Shown piece by piece: positions 9,116 to 18,573 of a DNA stretch of 64,000 bases. The notes under the pieces were generated by a model that made no database searches, was not told the origin of the DNA, and saw nothing but the letters and a program-made list of their open reading frames with translations. The stretch comes from Olavius algarvensis associated proteobacterium Delta 3 (GTDB lineage Bacteria > Desulfobacterota > Desulfobacteria > Desulfobacterales > CAFBRK01): NCBI GenBank assembly GCA_903231505.1, contig CAFBRK010000056.1, forward strand, positions 1 through 64,000, given 5' to 3'. Each line of letters starts with the position of its first letter. Position 1 is the stretch's first letter. A program made the position numbers and the translations under genes.

Positions 9116-9530
9116 TTGGTTAATTGGTGTTTGGTGTTTCGGGTTTGGTGTCCGATGCTGGGTCATTTCGTAGTTTAGCGGAACAACCCAACGGGGTTAT
9201 TCCGGAGTACGACCTTCTCCTCTCTCGGGGATATGACCACAGTTTGCAACCATCACGTATTGTTTCAGCAGGGTCCGGGTATCCCCTTTGATGATTTCCG
9301 ATGTGTGGATCGGTGGAACCATTGAATGGGGCGGCGTGAATCGGAATCGGGTTCGGGTTCGGGTTCGCTATCGGCACCGACCTCGAAGGTTGCCATTCTG
9401 TTTCGATTCAGATGCCGAACATATCCAGATCCGGATTTCTCCGAGACGGCATTCTGTTGACAACATACACGCTCTATTTAAACGGACCATGTTTGATGGC
9501 AACGGCAGTGGGCTTCGATGCACAGGCAGC
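9116..9530. other. Spacer with low-complexity words and repeat C
   Basis: This 415-base spacer holds scrambled T/G-rich words such as GGTGTTTGGTGTTTC (about 9117-9160), a GGGTTC tandem at 9347-9366 and repeat C copy 1. No gene is supported. Confidence 0.6.
9337..9503 (-). repeat. Dispersed repeat C, copy 1
   Basis: Read on the minus strand, this stretch holds GTTGCCATCAAACATGGTCC followed about 90 bases later by CTGAATCGAAACAGAATGGC and then CGAGGTCGGTGCC. The same two blocks, in the same order and spacing, occur at 21818-21968 and 40473-40648. The copies are diverged and contain stop codons in all frames, so they are not coding. Confidence 0.7.
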
Positions 9531-10745
9531 TCAGTCGGCCGGGTCGTATACCGCGGCGACCGCATCGCGTGCTCCCGGCTGGGCCGTGTACCCCTCGGTT
9601 TTAAGCACTGACTCGAGGGCCGCCAGCAGAAGGAACACATTTTTTCGGCGGCAGGAATGCCCCATCAGACCGATGCGCCATACCTTACCGGCAAACTGCC
9701 CCAAGCCGCCACCGATTTCGATGCCGTATTGATTGAGAAGTGTTTTCCGAACTGTCAGGTCATCGACTCCCCCGGGTATATGAACCGCATTGAGCATCGG
9801 CAGCCGGATCGACTCCGGGACGAGCATGGCAAGTCCCATGGCCTCGAGACCGGCGACCAGGGCCCGGTGATTCAGACGATGCCGCTCGTGTCTCGCCTCC
9901 AGGCCTTCTTCTGCAATCAGACGAAGTGCTTCACGCAGGCTGTAGATCATATTGATGGGCGCGGTGTGATGATATTTTCGGTCGGTTCCCCAGTAATCGC
10001 GAACCATGCTCAAATCGAGGTACCAGCTCACCACAGGGGTTTTTCTATGTTCCATGGCCCGGACAGCTGCCGGGCTGAAAGAGACCGGCGACAGACCCGG
10101 AGGGCCGGAGATACATTTCTGGGTCCCGCTGTAGGCGGCATCGATGGTCATTTCATCGATGGCCACCGGCATACCCCCCAGAGAGGTCACGCAGTCCACC
10201 AGAAACAGCGCTCCGGCATCATGGGCGATCCGGGCCAGATCTTCCAGGGGCTGACACACGCCGGTGGACGTTTCGGCATGAACCACCGCCACCACCTTGG
10301 GATGTCGCCCCTTGATTGCATCCTGCAACAACTGGGGATCGATGGCCGTTCCCCATTCCGCATCGATACGGATCAATTTGCCGCCGATGCGATCGACGAT
10401 GTCGGCCATGCGCGTTCCAAACACCCCGTTGACGCATACGGCCACTTCGTCGCCCGGTTCGACCAAATTGACAAAACAGGTTTCCATACCGGCACTGCCC
10501 GTCCCCGAAACCGGAATCGTCAGCTCGTTGCTTGTTTGAAACAGAAACCGGAGCAGTTGCTGGACCTCATTCATGATCGATAGAAAGTACGGGTCCAGGT
10601 GTCCGATGCAGGGGGCTGCAATCGCCTGGAGGGTTCTTGCGGGAACATCACTGGGGCCGGGGCCCATGAGAAGCCGGTCCCCGGGGTCGATATCACGGAA
10701 ATCGGCTGCGTTGACCACTGTCGACCGTTGATTTGCGTTCTCCAT
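9531..10745 (-). CDS. Class V aminotransferase, alanine/serine-glyoxylate type
   Basis: This 404-residue PLP enzyme begins [12 protein letters not shown] and contains the phosphate-binding [10 protein letters not shown], the cofactor Asp184 ([10 protein letters not shown]), and the Schiff-base Lys210 in SGTQKC, all typical of the alanine/serine-glyoxylate/PucG branch. It would transfer an amino group to glyoxylate, giving glycine and either pyruvate (from alanine) or hydroxypyruvate (from serine). The second reaction would feed hydroxypyruvate isomerase in the same island. GGAAGGAG lies about 11 bases upstream of the ATG. Confidence 0.88.
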   Translation of the reverse strand: MENANQRSTVVNAADFRDIDPGDRLLMGPGPSDVPARTLQAIAAPCIGHLDPYFLSIMNEVQQLLRFLFQTSNELTIPVSGTGSAGMETCFVNLVEPGDEVAVCVNGVFGTRMADIVDRIGGKLIRIDAEWGTAIDPQLLQDAIKGRHPKVVAVVHAETSTGVCQPLEDLARIAHDAGALFLVDCVTSLGGMPVAIDEMTIDAAYSGTQKCISGPPGLSPVSFSPAAVRAMEHRKTPVVSWYLDLSMVRDYWGTDRKYHHTAPINMIYSLREALRLIAEEGLEARHERHRLNHRALVAGLEAMGLAMLVPESIRLPMLNAVHIPGGVDDLTVRKTLLNQYGIEIGGGLGQFAGKVWRIGLMGHSCRRKNVFLLLAALESVLKTEGYTAQPGARDAVAAVYDPAD

Positions 10746-10920
10746 TACCTTTCGACTCCTTCCCGTTTCGATATGTTAGATTCAACGTCCGTGACCGCTA
10801 CTCTATGTGCCGGCGAACGTTGAACTGTCAACAACAGAAATTGTGTTGGGGTGGTTCCGCGTGCCGTTCCTCGGGAGGTGACCTTCGAGGCTTCCGTGCA
10901 AGATGATAAATTTGAACGGT

Positions 10921-11367
10921 TTACGGTGTCACGACAAAACTGTATCCATGCTGCTGGAAGCCCAGGTTTTTGTAAAATCTGTGCGCATCAGACCGACGCC
11001 GGTTGCTGGATACGGCCAGCTTGTAGCACCCGGCTTCACGACATTTCTGCATGGCAAAGTGCATCATTTGCCTTCCAATCCCCCTCCGCCGCCAGTCGGC
11101 CGCGACAACGACATCTTCAGCGATCCCGGAACGCGCCCCCATGTGGGCCAGGTTGTCCACGATCAACAGGGCAAAGGTCCCCACTGTACGGCCATTTCTG
11201 TGCGCCACATACACGTGATAGTCCGGGTAGGAGTCTATCTTCTCGAGCACCCCTTCCGCCTCGGCCAACGGAAGGACCGGGCGGTCTTCCGGATCAAGCT
11301 GACGATAGAGTTCAAGAATCTCCGGCAGGTCCCCGGGTGTTGCGACGCGGATGGTAATCTTTTCCAT
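10921..11367 (-). CDS. GNAT-family N-acetyltransferase
   Basis: This 148-residue single GNAT domain has the acetyl-CoA pyrophosphate-binding loop (WRRRGIGRQM at about residue 91) and the C-terminal YKNLGFQQHGY motif of the family. The substrate cannot be read from sequence. It lies between RidA and the aminotransferase on the same strand, with gaps of 112 and 175 bases, so an amino acid or amine of the pathway is possible. Confidence 0.88.
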   Translation of the reverse strand: MEKITIRVATPGDLPEILELYRQLDPEDRPVLPLAEAEGVLEKIDSYPDYHVYVAHRNGRTVGTFALLIVDNLAHMGARSGIAEDVVVAADWRRRGIGRQMMHFAMQKCREAGCYKLAVSSNRRRSDAHRFYKNLGFQQHGYSFVVTP

Positions 11368-11479
11368 TGTCCTTGTCCGGGTTAGAGAAATTGCCGAAAT
11401 TACGTTCCCATTGGATTTGGCTTGTTACCAAGACGGAGCGTCAACGAACAACAGCGTCATTCCGGCGGAAGAGGCTGTA

Positions 11480-11866
11480 TCAGGGGAGAAGTGCGATAGC
11501 CTCAACTTCGACTTTCGCGCCCTTGGCCAGGCCGGACACCTCGATGCAGGAGCGGGCCGGGAAGGTGCCGGAGAAGTACTCGGCATAGACCTCGTTCATT
11601 TTCGTAAAATCGTCCATGCTGGTGATAAACACCGTGGCCTTAAGCACCCGGTCCATGGAGCACCCGGCTTCGGCGAGGACGGCCTTGAGATTGTTCATGA
11701 CCTGACGGGTCTGCTCCTGGACATCGTCGCTGACGACCTCTCCGGTCGCCGGATCGAGTGGCAGCTGCCCCGTGGCAAAAACCAGCGTGTCGGTTTTGAC
11801 CCCCTGGGAAAACGGGCCAAAGGCGGCCGGTGCTCCCGTTGTTTTGATGGCCTTTATTTCTGACAT
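11480..11866 (-). CDS. RidA-family enamine/imine deaminase
   Basis: This 128-residue Rid protein has the family signature (GPFSQG near the start, ATGQLPLDP, and the C-terminal PARSCIEV with the active-site arginine and following glutamate region VEVEAIAL). RidA hydrolyses reactive 2-aminoacrylate-type imines formed by PLP enzymes acting on serine and similar amino acids, which fits the aminotransferase nearby. Its first 13 bases overlap the 3-prime end of a 47-codon membrane ORF, suggesting translational coupling to the TRAP genes. Confidence 0.93.
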   Translation of the reverse strand: MSEIKAIKTTGAPAAFGPFSQGVKTDTLVFATGQLPLDPATGEVVSDDVQEQTRQVMNNLKAVLAEAGCSMDRVLKATVFITSMDDFTKMNEVYAEYFSGTFPARSCIEVSGLAKGAKVEVEAIALLP

Positions 11867-11997
11867 TCCTCCGCCTCCTCATCTGTAACCGTATTATCGA
11901 AGCCGACGATCGCTCCGTATATGATAAAACCGATCATACTCGCAATAATGCCTACGCACACCAGCAGAATGACGTTCGGCCATAATGTAAATGCCAT
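11854..11997 (-). CDS. Small single-span membrane protein (47 aa)
   Basis: A 47-codon frame starts MAFTLWPNVILLVCVGII and continues as one hydrophobic helix (about residues 5-32), ending in an acidic tail (TDEEAEE). AAAGGG stands 8 bases before the ATG. It lies 17 bases after the preceding membrane-protein gene and overlaps ridA by 13 bases, so it fits exactly into the operon. The hydrophobic core followed by an acidic soluble end is not what a random frame gives. It could be an accessory subunit of the TRAP transporter; no known family is recognised. Confidence 0.6.
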   Translation of the reverse strand: MAFTLWPNVILLVCVGIIASMIGFIIYGAIVGFDNTVTDEEAEECQK

Positions 11998-12014
11998 GGT
12001 GTTCGCCCTTTCGG

Positions 12015-12488
12015 TTAGGTTTTCACGTTAGCGAAATAGTTCGAAGAAAACTTGATGAAGAGGGTGCCCGGATTGTCTCTTCGAATGGCGGCCAGAATCT
12101 GCTTTAAGGATGCGGCAGAGCAGAAAAACGCGTAAAACGAAGCGCGTTCGGTCCGCAACCGGATAAAACCAAATGCGATTCCCGATGGCGGACCCTCGAT
12201 GCGACGGAAGTCACCCAATTTAATGGGGCTATCCTCTTGGAAACTTTTTAGCCGAATTGTGTCGCCGTTTTCAAGTTCAATCCGGTAAACCAGGTGCAGC
12301 GACCAGTACCAGGTCATCCCAATAATAAACGAAAGCATCCCGATCCATAAAACGCCCAATTCCGAACTTTTCATGGCCAACAGGGGCACGGATACAAGCG
12401 TCCATAACACAAGCAGCCCATAGAAGATCACAATATAGATGCGGGATGCGGTGTACACGATTTTGGGTTCGATGCCGTCTTCTTCCAT
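12015..12488 (-). CDS. Two-span membrane protein of TRAP operon, unknown family
   Basis: This 157-residue protein has two transmembrane helices (about residues 18-40 and 45-67), then a soluble C-terminal domain of about 85 residues with alternating strands and a final helix (SLKQILAAIRR). This layout resembles bacterial PH-domain (YdbT-like) membrane proteins. It starts 12 bases after the DctM stop and is followed 17 bases later by the 47-residue membrane protein, so it belongs to the transporter operon. Function is unknown. Confidence 0.75.
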   Translation of the reverse strand: MEEDGIEPKIVYTASRIYIVIFYGLLVLWTLVSVPLLAMKSSELGVLWIGMLSFIIGMTWYWSLHLVYRIELENGDTIRLKSFQEDSPIKLGDFRRIEGPPSGIAFGFIRLRTERASFYAFFCSAASLKQILAAIRRDNPGTLFIKFSSNYFANVKT

Positions 12489-12500
12489 CTTCTGAACATC

Positions 12501-13823
12501 CTATCCGAAAATCAATCTCGGCAAAAACATGATAATTTCAGGGAACACCATGCAGCATATCAAACCGATGAGTTGAAGAAAGACAAACGGTATGGCCCCT
12601 ATCCACACGTCGCGGGTGGTGATTTCGGGCGGCGCGACGCCTTTGAGAAAAAACAGGGCATAGCCGAATGGCGGCGTGAGAAACGAAAGCTGCATATTCA
12701 CCGCCACCAGGACACCGAACCAGATGGGGTCGAATCCAAGCTGTCGAATAATGGGACCGAACAACGGGATGCAGAGCATGAAAATTCCCACCCAATCCAT
12801 GAATGCCCCGAGAACCACGAGCATGATCTGCATGACAATCAGGATGCCCCATCTGCCGAGGCCGGAGCCGAGCAGAAAGTCCTTTACAAACTCACCCCCG
12901 CCGACCATGACGTATAGAGCGACAAATATATTCGCACCAAACATAATCCACAAGACCATGGCCGAGGTCTTCATCGTCTGGAGGCTTGCCGATATCAAAT
13001 TCTTCAAGGTTAGGGTCCGCCGCGAAAACGAAATCACCAGGGCGCCGAGCGCCCCTACGCCGGCCGCCTCCGTAGGGGCCGCCACACCGAGGATAATGGT
13101 ACCCAGGACCAGGAAGATCAGGACCGCCGATGGAATGATGGGAAGCAGGAGACGAATTTTCTCCTCCCATGTCGCCCGTTCTTCAATGGGAATAGGGGGT
13201 CCGGTAGCCGGGTTGATATACGCGCGAATGGTGATATAAGCGATAAAAATGGCCGCCAACAGGAAGCCCGGCAAAAAGGATCCGGCATACAGCTGCCCCA
13301 CGGACACCTGATCGATCATGCCGTAAATGATGAGCATGATACTCGGCGGTATGAGGATGCCGAGGGTGCCCCCGGCCAGGATGGATCCCAGGGCAATATA
13401 CTTGTCGTATTTTCGGCGCAGCATTTCCGGAAGTGCGATAACCCCCATCGTCACTTCGCTGGCGCCGATGATACCCACCATACATGCGATCATGGTACAG
13501 GCAACCACCGTTGCCGACGCGACACCCCCCTTCAGCCACCCCAGCCACTGGTGAATCATTTCATAGATGTCCGAAATCAGGCCGGCGCGCTCCAGGATGC
13601 ATGCCATGACGATAAACAGCGGGATGGCCCCGAGCAGATAATTGTTCATCAACCCGAAGATGCGGGTCGGGATGATCGCAACCGCATTGGGGCCCAGAAG
13701 CAGCGCGGTGAAAATGACGCCCACGGATCCCGTTGAAAAGGCAATGGGCAGACCTAAAAACATCAGGATCAACATGGACCCGAACATCAGCACGGTGATC
13801 CATTCGATGCTCAGTTCAATCAC
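12501..13823 (-). CDS. dctM: TRAP transporter large permease DctM
   Basis: This 440-residue protein has about 12 hydrophobic helices of the DctM/IT superfamily (GAIPLFIVMACILERAG, GAFMDWVGIFMLCIPLFGPI, LTPPFGYALFFLKG). GTG at 13823 is taken as start because GGAAGGGG precedes it and it overlaps the last base of the dctQ stop, a common coupling in TRAP operons. A longer in-frame extension into dctQ is not credible. With DctP and DctQ it forms a sodium- or proton-driven high-affinity importer for an organic acid, here probably a glyoxylate- or hydroxypyruvate-yielding substrate. Confidence 0.95.
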   Translation of the reverse strand: MIELSIEWITVLMFGSMLILMFLGLPIAFSTGSVGVIFTALLLGPNAVAIIPTRIFGLMNNYLLGAIPLFIVMACILERAGLISDIYEMIHQWLGWLKGGVASATVVACTMIACMVGIIGASEVTMGVIALPEMLRRKYDKYIALGSILAGGTLGILIPPSIMLIIYGMIDQVSVGQLYAGSFLPGFLLAAIFIAYITIRAYINPATGPPIPIEERATWEEKIRLLLPIIPSAVLIFLVLGTIILGVAAPTEAAGVGALGALVISFSRRTLTLKNLISASLQTMKTSAMVLWIMFGANIFVALYVMVGGGEFVKDFLLGSGLGRWGILIVMQIMLVVLGAFMDWVGIFMLCIPLFGPIIRQLGFDPIWFGVLVAVNMQLSFLTPPFGYALFFLKGVAPPEITTRDVWIGAIPFVFLQLIGLICCMVFPEIIMFLPRLIFG

Positions 13824-14368
13824 TACAGACCCCTTCCGGTGACAGCCATGTGAAGATCCCGAATGAACCAGTTGATTCCCTGTGCCAACAGGAGAACTCC
13901 GCCCAGGGGCATCATAAATTTTACGCAGTATAGCGGCGGCCCCCAATCGGTGAATGACATTTCACCGGGGACCGTGACGCCAAAAATCTTCCCACCGGCC
14001 TCCATGGTCTGGGAACTCCAATAAAATTCCCAGCAAAAATAGGTGAGCGCCAGGATGTAGATAAAAAAGAACACCGACGTGAACACGTCGAGTATCGCCC
14101 TCCCACGTTCCGACAGGGACGAGTACAATATGTCGACACGGACGTGTCCCCGGTAGTAATGACAAAACCCCCCCAACGTGATGTACAATATGGCAAACAG
14201 GAGCGTCATGGCTTCATGTCCCCAGTTGGTCGGCATGTTGAACAGATAGCGCATCATCACTTCAAAACTGATGACCAGCACCGCCAGCAGCAGGACATAG
14301 ACCATCACGTGACCGGTGAACAAATTGATTTTATCCACCGCCAGCATGATCTTCTTCAGGCGCTCCAT
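13823..14368 (-). CDS. dctQ: TRAP transporter small permease DctQ
   Basis: This 181-residue protein has the four-helix DctQ layout and the family motif region around WEVMMRYLFNMPTNWGHE-like sequence at residues 30-50. It scaffolds DctM in the membrane and couples it to the binding protein. The gene lies 86 bases after dctP and overlaps dctM by one base. Confidence 0.93.
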   Translation of the reverse strand: MERLKKIMLAVDKINLFTGHVMVYVLLLAVLVISFEVMMRYLFNMPTNWGHEAMTLLFAILYITLGGFCHYYRGHVRVDILYSSLSERGRAILDVFTSVFFFIYILALTYFCWEFYWSSQTMEAGGKIFGVTVPGEMSFTDWGPPLYCVKFMMPLGGVLLLAQGINWFIRDLHMAVTGRGL

Positions 14369-14454
14369 AAATGACTCCTTTGATGAAAGCCGGGATCGAA
14401 AGGGATTGGCAGTAAAGGGGGGCGATGTGCCCCCCTTTCAAGAGCATCCAGTTA

Positions 14455-15578
14455 TCAGATCATCAAGCGCTTCCCGTTACGATCCACAAGATCCTTGTCC
14501 TGGTAGTAACCGACTTTCGTCGACTTCAGGAACTCCCACTGGGATTTGAACGCTTTCATGGCCAGACGGTCTTTCTTGGCCCACTTGACCCATAATTCGG
14601 GAGCGAATTTCCTGAATTTTTCGATATCGGATTCTTTTAGACGGATAATCTCGACACCCTGTTTCTTGAATTTTTCGAATGCCACGTTATCCGCAGCCTG
14701 GACGGCGGTGTACTGGCTCCAGGAGAAATCCCGAATCGCCACCCGTAATGTGTTTTGCTGATGGGCCGGGAGGTTTTTCCAGACCCTCATATTGATTCCG
14801 ATGCTCTGGCAATCCACCGGCTGATGGAGGCATGGCGTGGAGGGCGGCCCCATGATGATATACTTGGCCACTTCACCGAAACCCAGGTTATAGCGGCACC
14901 CACAAAATCAGCACCGTCGATGACCCCTTTTTCAAGAGCCGGATAAACCTCTCCGCCGGGGAGAAGCACTGTGGACACTCCGGCAGACCGGAAAATCTCT
15001 GCGATCATACCCCCGGGAAATCGGATCTTCTTCCCCTTGTAATCCTCAAAGGACCGGATGGGGACCTTGGAATGAACAAGATTTTCATCGTGTTGAACCG
15101 GCCCGAACCAGAACATATTGTGTTGGGCGTAGGCTTCCCGGGCGATTTCTTTCCCACCCAGTTCATTGAACCAGGTCTCCCATTGATCCGGACGATCCAT
15201 ACTGAACGGGTAGGAAGACAGAAAGGAAGCACACGGAATTTTACCGGGCCAATAGGTGTCCGAGCTGTGCATGCCCTCAAATACACCGGCTTTCACGGCG
15301 TCGAACATTTCGAATGTTCCCACGATGGCTTTCGCGGGAAACGGTTTGACCATGAGTTTGCCTTCGGACATTTCCCCGACGCTGTCGCAAAACTCCTTGA
15401 ATTTTGTGTAGCCGAGTGTCCCCGCATCCCACATGGACTGCATTTTGATGGTCTTAGGCGCTGCCGAGGCATGCATCGCGAAGAAGGGAACCCCGATGGC
15501 AGTGACTGCGGCGCCGGCTGTTGCGGTTTTAAGAAAACGACGACGCGAGACTTTCTCCTCTTTTTTCTCCTCACTCAT
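14455..15578 (-). pseudogene. dctP: TRAP substrate-binding protein DctP, one-base frameshift
   Basis: Residues 1-234 read from 15578 and the C-terminal part continues in another frame to 14455; together they make a normal DctP of about 374 residues. The N-terminus has a Tat signal (SRRRFLKTA) and an Ala-x-Ala cleavage region. The break is near 14890-14897: GCCGCTATAAC encodes AAIT, whereas one added C gives A-A-Y-N-L-G-F-G-E-V-A-K-Y, which joins the second part smoothly. TAAAGGAGG precedes the ATG. Either a sequencing indel or a real mutation would explain it. If real, the importer lacks its binding protein. Confidence 0.88.
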
Positions 15579-15747
15579 TTACGGCCTCCTTTAGGTAATC
15601 GGGTTAAATCTCACGAGCGGCCTGCGATGGACTCGGCATTTCCAATGTCACTTCCGGGTTCCACGATGCCGATACCGGCCCCCCGTTTGTGAGGCGTGAT
15701 GTACTCCTCGCCTTCCCCCTCCGCCCCATGTCTCAATTGACGTCTGT

Positions 15748-16629
15748 CTATCCGCCGACTTTATACTCGGCCAGTTTCTCAAGAGCGAGGACCATTGCCG
15801 AGTGGTCCAGACCGCTGTCCCCCTGGGCGGCCACGCTGTTGAAGAGCTCCTGGGCAGTGGCTGTATTGGGCAGGGCCATCTGGAGTTTCCGGGCATTGGA
15901 CAGCGCCAGGTTCAGGTCCTTCTGGTGGAGGGTGATCCGGAAACCCGGTTCGAACGTCCGCTGGATCATCCGTTCCCCGTGGATTTCCAGAATTTTGGAC
16001 GACGCGAACCCGCCCATCAGCGCCTCCCGGACTTTTGCCGGGTCCGCCCCTGCCTTGGAAGCAAACAACAGTGCCTCCCCCACGGCCTCGATGGTCAGGG
16101 CCACGATGATCTGGTTGGCCACCTTGCAGGTCTGACCGTCGCCGTTTCCTCCCACCAGGGTGATATTCTGCCCCATCAGCTCGAACAGTGGTTTCACCGT
16201 GTCGAAGGTCGCCTGATCACCACCAACCATGATGGTCAGCGAGCCAGCTTTGGCCCCCACCTCCCCGCCGGAAACCGGGGCATCCAGGTAGCTGCATCCC
16301 AGGGCGTTGATCTTTTCTGCGAATTCCTTTGTTTCCACGGGAGATATGGAGCTCATGTCCACGACGATCTTTCCGCTGCTCAACCCTTCCGCCACCCCGT
16401 TTTCTCCAAACAGGACCACTTCCACATCGGGGGTGTCGGGGACCATGACGATGACCACATCCCCCGTTTCCGCCGCCTCCCTGGCCGAAGACACCACCGT
16501 CGCCCCTTTTTCCACCAGCTCCCGGGGAATCGGGCTGATGTCGTTTACGGTCAGTTCGTGACCGCCGTCCAGCAGGTGTCCGGCCATGGGTGCTCCCATA
16601 ATCCCAATTCCGATAAATCCTATTTTCAT
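15748..16629 (-). CDS. garR: 2-hydroxy-3-oxopropionate (tartronate semialdehyde) reductase
   Basis: This 293-residue member of the 3-hydroxyisobutyrate dehydrogenase family has the NAD loop GIGIMGAPMAGHLL, the substrate loop DAPVSGGEVGAKAG, and the catalytic lysine in CKVANQIIVALTIEA, which match GarR/GlxR best. It reduces tartronate semialdehyde to D-glycerate. ATG 16629 has GGGGGAG upstream. The gene begins 17 bases after hydroxypyruvate isomerase, which makes its substrate, so the pair forms a two-step module. Confidence 0.92.
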   Translation of the reverse strand: MKIGFIGIGIMGAPMAGHLLDGGHELTVNDISPIPRELVEKGATVVSSAREAAETGDVVIVMVPDTPDVEVVLFGENGVAEGLSSGKIVVDMSSISPVETKEFAEKINALGCSYLDAPVSGGEVGAKAGSLTIMVGGDQATFDTVKPLFELMGQNITLVGGNGDGQTCKVANQIIVALTIEAVGEALLFASKAGADPAKVREALMGGFASSKILEIHGERMIQRTFEPGFRITLHQKDLNLALSNARKLQMALPNTATAQELFNSVAAQGDSGLDHSAMVLALEKLAEYKVGG

Positions 16630-16646
16630 AGCGTCTCCCCCTTTCG

Positions 16647-17423
16647 TCACTTATACGGTGTAAACCAGCCGAGCCCTTCTTCCGTTGTCCCGGCCGGAAT
16701 GTATTCACATCCGATCCATCCGTTGTATTCTGCAGCGTCGATAGCACGGAACAGATTCGGGAAATTGATTTCCCCGGTGCCCGGCTCATGCCGCCCCGGA
16801 TTGTCGGCGAGTTGAATATGGCCAATCCTGGCAACGTGGGTCGCAATGGTCGTGATCAAGTCTCCTTCCATTTTCTGCATGTGATAAATGTCGTACTGCA
16901 GACGGATGTTCGGATGACCCACATCATCCAGCAGACCCAGGGTGTCCCGGGTGCCCACCAGATGAAATCCCGGGATGTCCTGGTCATTGAGCGCCTCCAC
17001 CAGGAGCAGTATGTCCTCCTTTTCCAATGTCGCGGCCGCAAATTTGAGGTTGCTCACCAGTGTATTGCGGACTTTGTCGGCATCGTACCCCCCGGGGGTA
17101 AGGCCGACCAGGCAATTGAGCGCCGGGCATTGGAGCGCTTTGGCATACTCTATGGCTCTTCCCACACCCTCCTGGAATTCTCCCTCCCGCCCCGGCAGAC
17201 AGGCGATCCCCCGTTCACCTGCCGCCCAGTCGCCGGCCGGCAGGTTGTGCAGCACCTGACGTAAACCGTTGGCTTCCAGAGCGTTGACCAGTTGGTCTTT
17301 TGGCCAGTCGTAGGGGAACATGTACTCGACCCCTGTAAATCCGGCTCTGGATGCGCGCTCGAAACGGTCCGGAAAATCGACTTCGTTGAACATCATCGTT
17401 AGATTTGCGCTGAATTTAGGCAT
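16647..17423 (-). CDS. hyi: Hydroxypyruvate isomerase
   Basis: This 258-residue TIM-barrel protein begins with FSANLTMMFNEVDFPDRFE-like sequence and has the metal/catalytic glutamates in LLVEALND and GCEYIPAG, with QYDIYHMQ between, as in Hyi. It isomerises hydroxypyruvate and tartronate semialdehyde. It is the first gene of the long minus-strand run, 385 bases from the divergent FadR-type regulator, and is followed by garR. Confidence 0.93.
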   Translation of the reverse strand: MPKFSANLTMMFNEVDFPDRFERASRAGFTGVEYMFPYDWPKDQLVNALEANGLRQVLHNLPAGDWAAGERGIACLPGREGEFQEGVGRAIEYAKALQCPALNCLVGLTPGGYDADKVRNTLVSNLKFAAATLEKEDILLLVEALNDQDIPGFHLVGTRDTLGLLDDVGHPNIRLQYDIYHMQKMEGDLITTIATHVARIGHIQLADNPGRHEPGTGEINFPNLFRAIDAAEYNGWIGCEYIPAGTTEEGLGWFTPYK

Positions 17424-17808
17424 GATCGATCCTTTCCAAACGTCTGGAGTGGTTCACATGAAACGGCATGGCTCGGATAGGACAGGGGCCCGAGAAGGCC
17501 GGGTTGCACGATCGGACAACCATTTCGGCAAACCCGATCGCCGGACGATACCTGTTAGTTTACTGATCTCTGCGACCGATCCGCATCACTCTTATTTAAT
17601 TTAACCTATCGATATCAATAAATAATTATATTATACAGCGCCTATTAATCTTATGAGCAGAACATCTGATGATATGATTTTGCTATTGCAATTTGAAAAT
17701 TTTGTCAATAAAAAAAGAAGCGCTTGTGACCCGGCTAAAAACAGGCGTTGTCAACCACAGCCAGGGGCTTTGATGTTCACGTATCGGCAGCCCAGGAGAG
17801 GTCTCCAA
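17424..17808. promoter_or_regulatory. Divergent promoter region of hyi operon and second regulator
   Basis: The 385-base spacer contains an AT-rich segment (about 17604-17635). Read on the minus strand it gives TATAATAT, then ATTATTTATTGATATCG. The mmsA promoter at 925-953 has a similar TATAATAT/TATTGATAT pair. The segment also contains the palindrome CGATATCG-like core TATCGATATC near 17607-17616. AGGAGAGG precedes the regulator start at 17809. It is a candidate shared operator. Confidence 0.45.
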
Positions 17809-18525
17809 ATGAATAAGAACGCGTTCCAGATCGAACGGAAGCGTTTGGCAGATCAGATCATCGACAAGCTTGTCGCCATGATCGCAGACGGCGATCTCAA
17901 ACCCGGCGACAAACTGCCGCCCGAACCCGAACTGATGAAGCAGTTCGGTGTGGGTCGCAGTTCCATCCGGGAAGCCATCGGCGCATTGGCGCTCATCGGC
18001 CTGATCACAGTGCGCCCGGGCCATGGCACCCACGTTGCCGTCCCGTCTGAGCATGCCCATACGAAACCGATCGGGTTCATGATGGGTATCGGCCGGGACA
18101 AAGTCCGTGAACTCGTCGAGGCCCGTATCGAACTCGAACAGGTCATCGTCAAACTGGCCGCGGGACGCGCCACCGAAGAGGACCTTGCCGATATCCGGGA
18201 ACAGCATAACGTTCTGAAAGCGTCCTTGAAAAATCGCCGGAAAACGATTCAGGCGGATCTGGCCTTTCACAGAGCCCTGGCGAAAGCCAGCCACAACAGC
18301 GTCCTGACCCGCTTTCTGGCAGAGATGCGGCAGCCCATGAAACACTGGATGGAACAGAAAGCGAAGTACGACTGGGGCTACGACAAGGTGTATGAACAAC
18401 ATGACGCCATCGTAAAGGCGATAGAGGCCCGTGACGGGACAGGGGCCCAGGCGGCCATGCGGGACCATCTCGAATCGACGGGTGAAAAACTGGTCGCCGC
18501 TATGTTAGAGCTGAAATCGAACTGA
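17809..18525 (+). CDS. FadR/GntR-family transcriptional regulator (FCD domain)
   Basis: This 238-residue protein has a GntR winged helix (KLPPEPELMKQFGVGRSSIREAIGAL, split across residues 40-65) and an FCD ligand domain. ATG 17809 is chosen for the AGGAGAGG just upstream; the longer frame from 17653 would cover the probable promoter. It is divergent from the hyi-garR-TRAP run and probably controls it. The first regulator at 103-852 is a paralogue at the other end of the island. Confidence 0.9.
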   Translation: MNKNAFQIERKRLADQIIDKLVAMIADGDLKPGDKLPPEPELMKQFGVGRSSIREAIGALALIGLITVRPGHGTHVAVPSEHAHTKPIGFMMGIGRDKVRELVEARIELEQVIVKLAAGRATEEDLADIREQHNVLKASLKNRRKTIQADLAFHRALAKASHNSVLTRFLAEMRQPMKHWMEQKAKYDWGYDKVYEQHDAIVKAIEARDGTGAQAAMRDHLESTGEKLVAAMLELKSN

Positions 18526-18573
18526 ACCGCCGGGGATATTTCACCAGGTGCCCGCCGGACATTGTCCAAACAG

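Noticed and set aside
9347..9366. GGGTTC tandem as a CRISPR-like or telomere-like array
   Set aside because: Only about three units, no spacers; belongs to degenerate repeat C.
14885..14900. Programmed frameshifting in dctP
   Set aside because: No slippery heptamer or pseudoknot is evident, and DctP families are not known to use it; an indel is simpler.
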